Of a DNA stretch of 52,664 nucleotides, positions 48,060-52,664 are shown one piece after another (position 1 is the stretch's first letter; each line of letters opens with the position of its first letter). Under the pieces are notes generated by a model. The model saw only the letters and a list, made by a program, of their open reading frames with translations. It was not told the origin of the DNA and did not search any database. The position numbers were made by a program, and so were the translations under genes. This DNA comes from Atkinsonella hypoxylon (taxonomy: Eukaryota; Ascomycota; Sordariomycetes; Hypocreales; Clavicipitaceae). Where the stretch lies: NCBI GenBank assembly GCA_000729835.1, contig JFHB01000213.1, positions 1 to 52,664 on the forward strand, written 5' to 3'.

Positions 48060-48302
48060 TATTACAGTAGAATTTAATATAGATTTATTAAAAGTAACAA
48101 TAGGTTGTTAAATTTAATAGGTTATATAATAAATTGTAAGAGGAGTTATAAGAGCTTCTATAAGAAGCATTTAGTAATAGTGTTCTAGTGAATAATTGTT
48201 AATTGTTCAATCTAACTACCTAAGTGTTGCTTCTAACTACTTATACATAATTGCAGTTACGTGCACTAGTGACCTGCGGGTCTGTAGGATTATCCCGTAA
48301 CA
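48060..48302 (-). repeat. 5' LTR of XA
   Basis: 243 bp; the outer end at 48302 keeps CCCGTAACA and nearby GC-rich sequence, and the inner end is heavily mutated. The partner LTR lies to the left of the window. Confidence 0.95.
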
Positions 48303-48955
48303 AAAGTACTAGCTATACTAGGATTATTAATAAATTAAGGGAATCCTAGTGCCCTAAATTGAATAGTTAAAGCTTGCTTCCACTGTTCAAAATTTTCAGG
48401 GCCTTTTAGCTTAGCAGCCTCTAGAATTAAGTGGACCTTCTTATTTAGCTCTTTTATAGTGCCTTCATTAAAAGCAGGCAGAAAAGTAGCACTATTAGAA
48501 CTAGAAGGTTTAGGGGCTTTAAAAGAGACTTTAGAAGCTCTTTTAGAAGTAACAGGATCTACTACCTTAGAGGGAGACCCTATAGAGAGATTACCCATAG
48601 ATGTAATTATAGTATCTAATTTACTTAGTAAATCAGCTATATTACCTTCATTTTAGCTTTGTTTTGCTTCACTATACCTAATGAATCTATTTAGGGTCTC
48701 TTATTGCTTATCTATTTAAGCTTTTAGATTAGCTTAAACATTATAGACTTACACTACTCTTTCAGAAGCTAATCTAGCTTCTTTTAGAGCCTTTTCAGCT
48801 GTATAATCTTTTTCATTAGAAGAGGAATCTACTAGCTAAGGGGGGGATCTAGCTGGACCAGGAAAGCTAGTAGCAGCAGCTGTAGCTAGTGTACTAGAAC
48901 CACTACCCCGTTTAGAGCTTATGCTCTTTCCCTTACCTGTTCCTTTTAGTGCTAT
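48303..48955 (-). pseudogene. gag: C3 gag N-terminus, truncated by XA
   Basis: Starts with ATA (48953-48955) for ATG, as in C1 and C2. About 218 codons of gag remain, including an 88-codon open piece (48335-48598) that reaches the capsid-like region. It stops at the XA junction. The start residues, Ser/Pro/Lys-rich, agree with C2 apart from RIP changes and small in-frame indels. Confidence 0.88.
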
Positions 48956-49578
48956 TTTAAGGGTTTTAATAGCTAATTTAACGCTCTTTATAGCTAATTA
49001 TAGCCTAAATTACAGTGGAAATATTAGTAAATAACAGTAATAATTCTTACTAAATATAGGCTAGAAGTGCCCTATATTTTCAGAAATTATACTAAGATTT
49101 TTCTCCAATTTCTTTCGTAACAGGTATAATAAGCTCTAAAGGCTGCGTTGTATTGCGATCTATATACACATACAATTTATATAGCAGACTAGATTAACAA
49201 GCGGTCGCGAGGGGCATAAAACATAGGTCCTAGCTATTTTTAGCTAAAAAATTCAGGAGATTCTTCTCCAATTAGGTTCTAATAAATTAGTAAAGACCTA
49301 AGTATAGCTAATTTAGGGATATCTAGCTAATTCCCACTTCAAAATCCTAACCAGTGGGATTACTACACAAATTGATTCTGCGACCGAAAACACAGGAATA
49401 TCTAACGGCAACAAGAGCTGTTAGGCGTGCACTACAAATTGTAGTATAGCCACTAACAGAGGTGCACAGGGTGCACAATATATAAGATAACAGCACAACA
49501 ACGAGCGATGTAGTACAGCGCTGAGCTTATTTCTTAATAGAAATAATTAATTAGGCAGTGCCTAATAAAACGATTTAC
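48956..49578 (-). other. C3 leader, partial
   Basis: Non-coding leader collinear with C1 and C2. The palindrome TTAGGCAGTGCCTAA is intact near 49551-49565, and XB starts just beyond it. No gene. Confidence 0.8.
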
Positions 49579-49821
49579 TGTTACGGGATAATCCTACAGA
49601 CCTGCAGGTCACTAGTGCACGTAACCGCAATTATGTATAAGTAGTTAGAAGCAACACTTAAGTAGTTAGATTGAACAATTAACAATTATTTACTAGAACA
49701 CTATTACTAAATGCTCCTTACAGAAGCTCTTATAACTTCTCTTACAATTTATTATATAACCTATTAAATCTAACAACCTATTGTTACTTCTAATAAACCT
49801 ATATTAAATTCTACTATAATA
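49579..49821 (+). repeat. 5' LTR of XB
   Basis: 243 bp; the outer start is preserved (TGTTACGGGATAATCC), and the inner end is RIP-mutated to CTACTATAATA. Confidence 0.95.
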
Positions 49822-49883
49822 AGTAGTAGTAATTACTTCTAATTATTGCTAACTCTTCTTAAGCTTAAAAAGCTAAAATTATA

Positions 49884-52664
49884 ATATTTAAGATAGAGTA
49901 ACTTTAGAAGGAACTTAGTAGAAAAAATTATATTTCTTTTACTAATAAAGAACTTAAAACTATATACTAATTCTATAAATTTTACTGCTAAAATCTAGAT
50001 TTCTAGATTTAAAAAAGGGATTTTATACCTTAAAAAAAAAGAAGCTTACTACTTTATTTTACTTACTATAAATTTATTAATAAATAGCTTAAATTATATA
50101 ACTAACTTAAGCTAGTAGAGCTACCTTCTTACTAAAATACTGTTAATACTTCTATAGTACAGTAAGTATAGAGGTAGATTAATAGAATTATTAATAAAGC
50201 TAAATCTACTAAACTCTTTATAGATTTACTAATAGTAATACTAAAAGAAAAAGCTAAAACTAGATTATTTAGATTTAATAGCTTAAAAGGCATTATCTAT
50301 AAAGCTAGTGCTAGTTCTACCTAAAATATTAAAGGAAAGTAAGTATAAAGATCTAGATTTACACTACTTATTAAGGATCTAAATCTATTAAATACACCTT
50401 AAACTACTAAAAAGAACTTACTAATTAAAGAACTAGCTAAAATCTTACTACTTTTATAGGCTTACTAAAGGTTTTATACCTTTAAGCTAAAGTATAAAGT
50501 AAAGAAAGCAGTAAAGCTACTTAAAAAAAAGAACCTCTTACTAAAATAGCTTATAGGTTTTTCTATAGAAATTAGTAGGTAAATTAGTAGAATTAAAGGA
50601 GAATTAATTAATAAAATTAGTAAATTATAGAGAGAATTAAATAATAAAATTACTACTCTTTAAGTAAAGTAATAATACTTAGCCTAAAAGATAAAAACTA
50701 TACCTAAGACTTAGAATAAATATAATAAATAATACTATACTTAATAAGGCTTTTAGCTTAAGGATTATAAATAAAGGGCTTTTAATCCTTACTTACCCCT
50801 AAAAAATAACTAGAACTAAAAGTAAAGTTAAAAGTAGCTTTTAGGCAAAAGAAACTATATAATATAGAGATACTCTAGATACTTTAGTACTTTTCTAAAA
50901 GAATAGAAGTTACTATAATTTCTAAAGAATCTATTAAAGCAATATAATAATAGTAAGGCTAAGAAGAGCTAAGATACTAAAAAAGACTAAAATTAAGCAT
51001 TTAGTAACTTTAAATATTAGTATATAAATTAAGAAGCACTATACTATATTAGAAACAATAATCTCTAGCTAAATCTAGTAAGTAAGAGGCTAAGTTTACG
51101 TTAAGAATAGAATAACTAAAGTAATATATAGTTTTAAACCTTTAAGGAATAAATAGATTCTATATAGAAAATTACTAATATTAGTTACTTTAAACCCTTT
51201 AATAATAGAAGTATCTATAAGCTAATTTTATATAAAGGAAAGTACACTATTTTCTATAATATAGAGCTATAGATCTAAGCTATTAAAGACTACTATAGCT
51301 ATAGTATAATTAATACTTAAGAAGCTATTTACATTAAGCTCTAAACTCTTTTTAAAGAGAATACATTAATATAGTATAAGTAGTATTTAGATTACTATAA
51401 AAAAACAGCTATTTTTAGTAGCTTAAACTCTATTTATACTACTATCTATAAAGAATTTAGTATATAGATCTAAAATACAATAATATAGCTAAATTTAGCT
51501 AAGTTTATAGAGTAAAATATAATTAAAGAAAAATTATTTAGGGAATTTACCTTTAAAGTATTTTAATATACCTATATAAATAGTAAAACTATTAATCTTT
51601 AGCTTCTTTTAAGACTTTATTATAAGCTATACCTAGAATTATAATAGCTATACTTAATTTTAACAGTAAAAGACCTAAGATCTATATATATTACTATAGT
51701 AAATAATAAAGTTAAGGATCTATAAGAATACCTAAAGAATTTAAGAAAATAATAAAAATTAAAAAACTATAAAGAAGGTACTAATACTTACTATACTTAA
51801 AGTAAATTTAATAATAAGAACTCTAAAAATAATAAAATAGCTTAAAGTAACTAAGCTAACTAAAATAAAAGCAATAGTTAATTTTAGTTCTAACCTCTAT
51901 TCTATAAAAATTACTAGAATAATTATACTTAATATTTACTATAAAACTAAAGGAATTAGCTGTTAAGAGAGCAGTAACTTTAGCCTTAATAAAACTAGAA
52001 TTTAGAGGCTAGCTAGAATTTTTAGCTAAAGCTACAGTATTTTTAATAGCTTTAACGTTTTTAATAATAAAGCTTACTATAGAATAATAAGGAATATACC
52101 TATATAATAATGTTTAAAGATAAATCTAACTAAAAAGACTATAAAAAGTACCTTAAAAGCTATAAATACTAGCTAGTAAAAGAAGAAGAAACAGTTAATA
52201 CTAAAGAGCTACTAACTAGCCTAAAATCTAACTTTATTAAAACCTATTTTACTAAAAGTAAAAAAAAAATAAAAGAAGAAGGTTTAAATAAAGGTAAACT
52301 AAAAGGATTTATAGAGAATTTAAATAAAGTAAGTAGTTAAAGTAGTTATAAAGCTATAGATTATTAAATCTAGTATTTTAAAGTTAAATTCTTTTCTAAA
52401 GATTTCTATTTAATTCTATAATAAAGAACTATTATATTAGATTTACTTAAATACTAAAACCTCTTTAGTGTTAGTTAATAAAGTATAGTTAACCTAGTTT
52501 AGTTAGAATATAAAATAGGCAAAAATAGAGCTAAAACTAGTTACTAAAGTGCAGTTATCTTTCTATATCTCTAAGATAGCTACATTTAACTTCTATATCC
52601 TTAGATCTATATATAGTGTACCTATAACTAGCTATTTTTATAGTTATAGCTAATATAATAAGTA
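49884..52664 (+). pseudogene. gag-pol: XB gag and start of pol
   Basis: A plus-strand frame (codon phase of 51243) is followed from about 49884 (ATA) at least to 51750, with TAA/TAG at probable Gln/Trp codons. Central gag is rich in Leu, Lys, Ile and Gln, suggesting coiled coils (about 50530-50640), and the capsid-like region lies at about 51240-51760. An extra A in the poly-A run near 52260 would shift the frame, either a real indel or a homopolymer error. The protease begins near 52440. The start is uncertain. Confidence 0.78.

Larger units (their letters stand above)
46873..48302 (-). mobile_element. XA, third segment: gag start and 5' LTR
   Basis: Equals X1 23883-25312 in length (1430 bp). 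It carries the N-terminal part of gag on the minus strand and the 5' LTR (48060-48302). It follows the GTTAC duplication of Z. Its outer edge at 48302 abuts the copia fragment C3, which XA entered. Confidence 0.94.
48303..49578 (-). mobile_element. C3: fragment of a third C (copia) element
   Basis: 1276 bp matching the leader and gag start of C1 and C2 on the minus strand. It is bounded on the left by XA (inserted in gag codon 218 or so) and on the right by XB (inserted in the leader, in the ATTCGCA arm of the palindrome; the last bases TTTAC fit a RIP-mutated TTCGC). It is the outermost, hence oldest, layer seen in the window. It is less RIP-mutated than XA. Confidence 0.92.
49579..52664 (+). 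mobile_element. XB: third X (Ty3/gypsy) copy, plus strand, runs off the window
   Basis: Starts with TGTTACGG at 49579 and is the reverse complement of X1 from 25312 down to about 22229. There is no length difference to 51241 and a net difference of 2 bases beyond that. One of these is an extra A in the run at 52260-52269. It contains the 5' LTR, all of gag and the start of protease. Its orientation is opposite to XA. Confidence 0.94.

Noticed and set aside
1..52664. Mitochondrial or plasmid DNA, suggested by the AT content
   Set aside because: The base bias is explained by directional C-to-T change at CA sites in nuclear retrotransposons with target-site duplications. No mitochondrial genes are present.
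1..52664. CRISPR array or other short regularly spaced repeats
   Set aside because: All repeats found are LTRs, element copies or leader hairpins. No regular spacing of short repeats was seen.

Overview
The window is a solid block of nested, inactivated LTR retrotransposons. It most likely comes from a filamentous ascomycete (Pezizomycotina) with repeat-induced point mutation (RIP). The sequence is very rich in TA, with CA and TG dinucleotides strongly depleted. Reading frames of recognisable gag-pol genes are broken almost only by TAA or TAG where a Gln or Trp codon is expected. Start codons read ATA for ATG, and catalytic Asp and Glu codons read Asn and Lys. All of these are C-to-T changes on one strand or the other. 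I see no host gene, tRNA, rRNA or CRISPR array, and the whole window is accounted for by four element families. The species cannot be named from the sequence; a heterochromatic, centromeric or subtelomeric location is an inference.

The families, with provisional names, are these. X is Ty3/gypsy, 9.95 kb, with 243-bp LTRs. G is Ty3/gypsy, about 11.7 kb once its insertion is removed, with LTRs of about 482 bp. C is Ty1/copia, 7.83 kb, with LTRs of about 695 bp. Z is Ty1/copia, about 6.3 kb once its insertion is removed, with 315-bp LTRs. From the outside inwards: a copia fragment C3 (48303-49578, minus strand) was split by X copy XA (minus strand), whose pieces lie at 1-1333, 30854-32724 and 46873-48302. 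XA was then hit twice. Element G (1334-30853, plus) entered at AACTAG and element Z (32725-46872, plus) entered at GTTAC. G was interrupted by C1 (11138-28919, minus) at CCTTT, and C1 by X1 (15363-25312, minus) at TATAG. Z was interrupted by C2 (33199-41030, plus) at GATAT. A second X copy in the opposite orientation, XB (49579 to the window end, plus), also sits against C3. Taking out each insertion with one target-site copy rejoins the host element exactly, and the split reading frames in C1 and G rejoin in frame.

The elements encode conventional gag, protease, reverse transcriptase, RNase H and integrase. C and Z have the copia order (integrase before RT); X and G have the gypsy order (integrase last). 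Both gypsy families also carry a long additional reading frame downstream of integrase that I do not recognise. It is about 670 codons in X1, and about 750 codons in G, where it is split by C1 but continuous in frame. Neither is a standard gypsy component, and they are the best candidates for something undescribed.

A second notable feature is the distribution of the mutations. In every LTR pair that can be compared, the outermost stretch next to the flanking DNA is nearly unmutated, while the identical sequence at the inner end of the partner LTR carries many transitions, all in the RIP direction.
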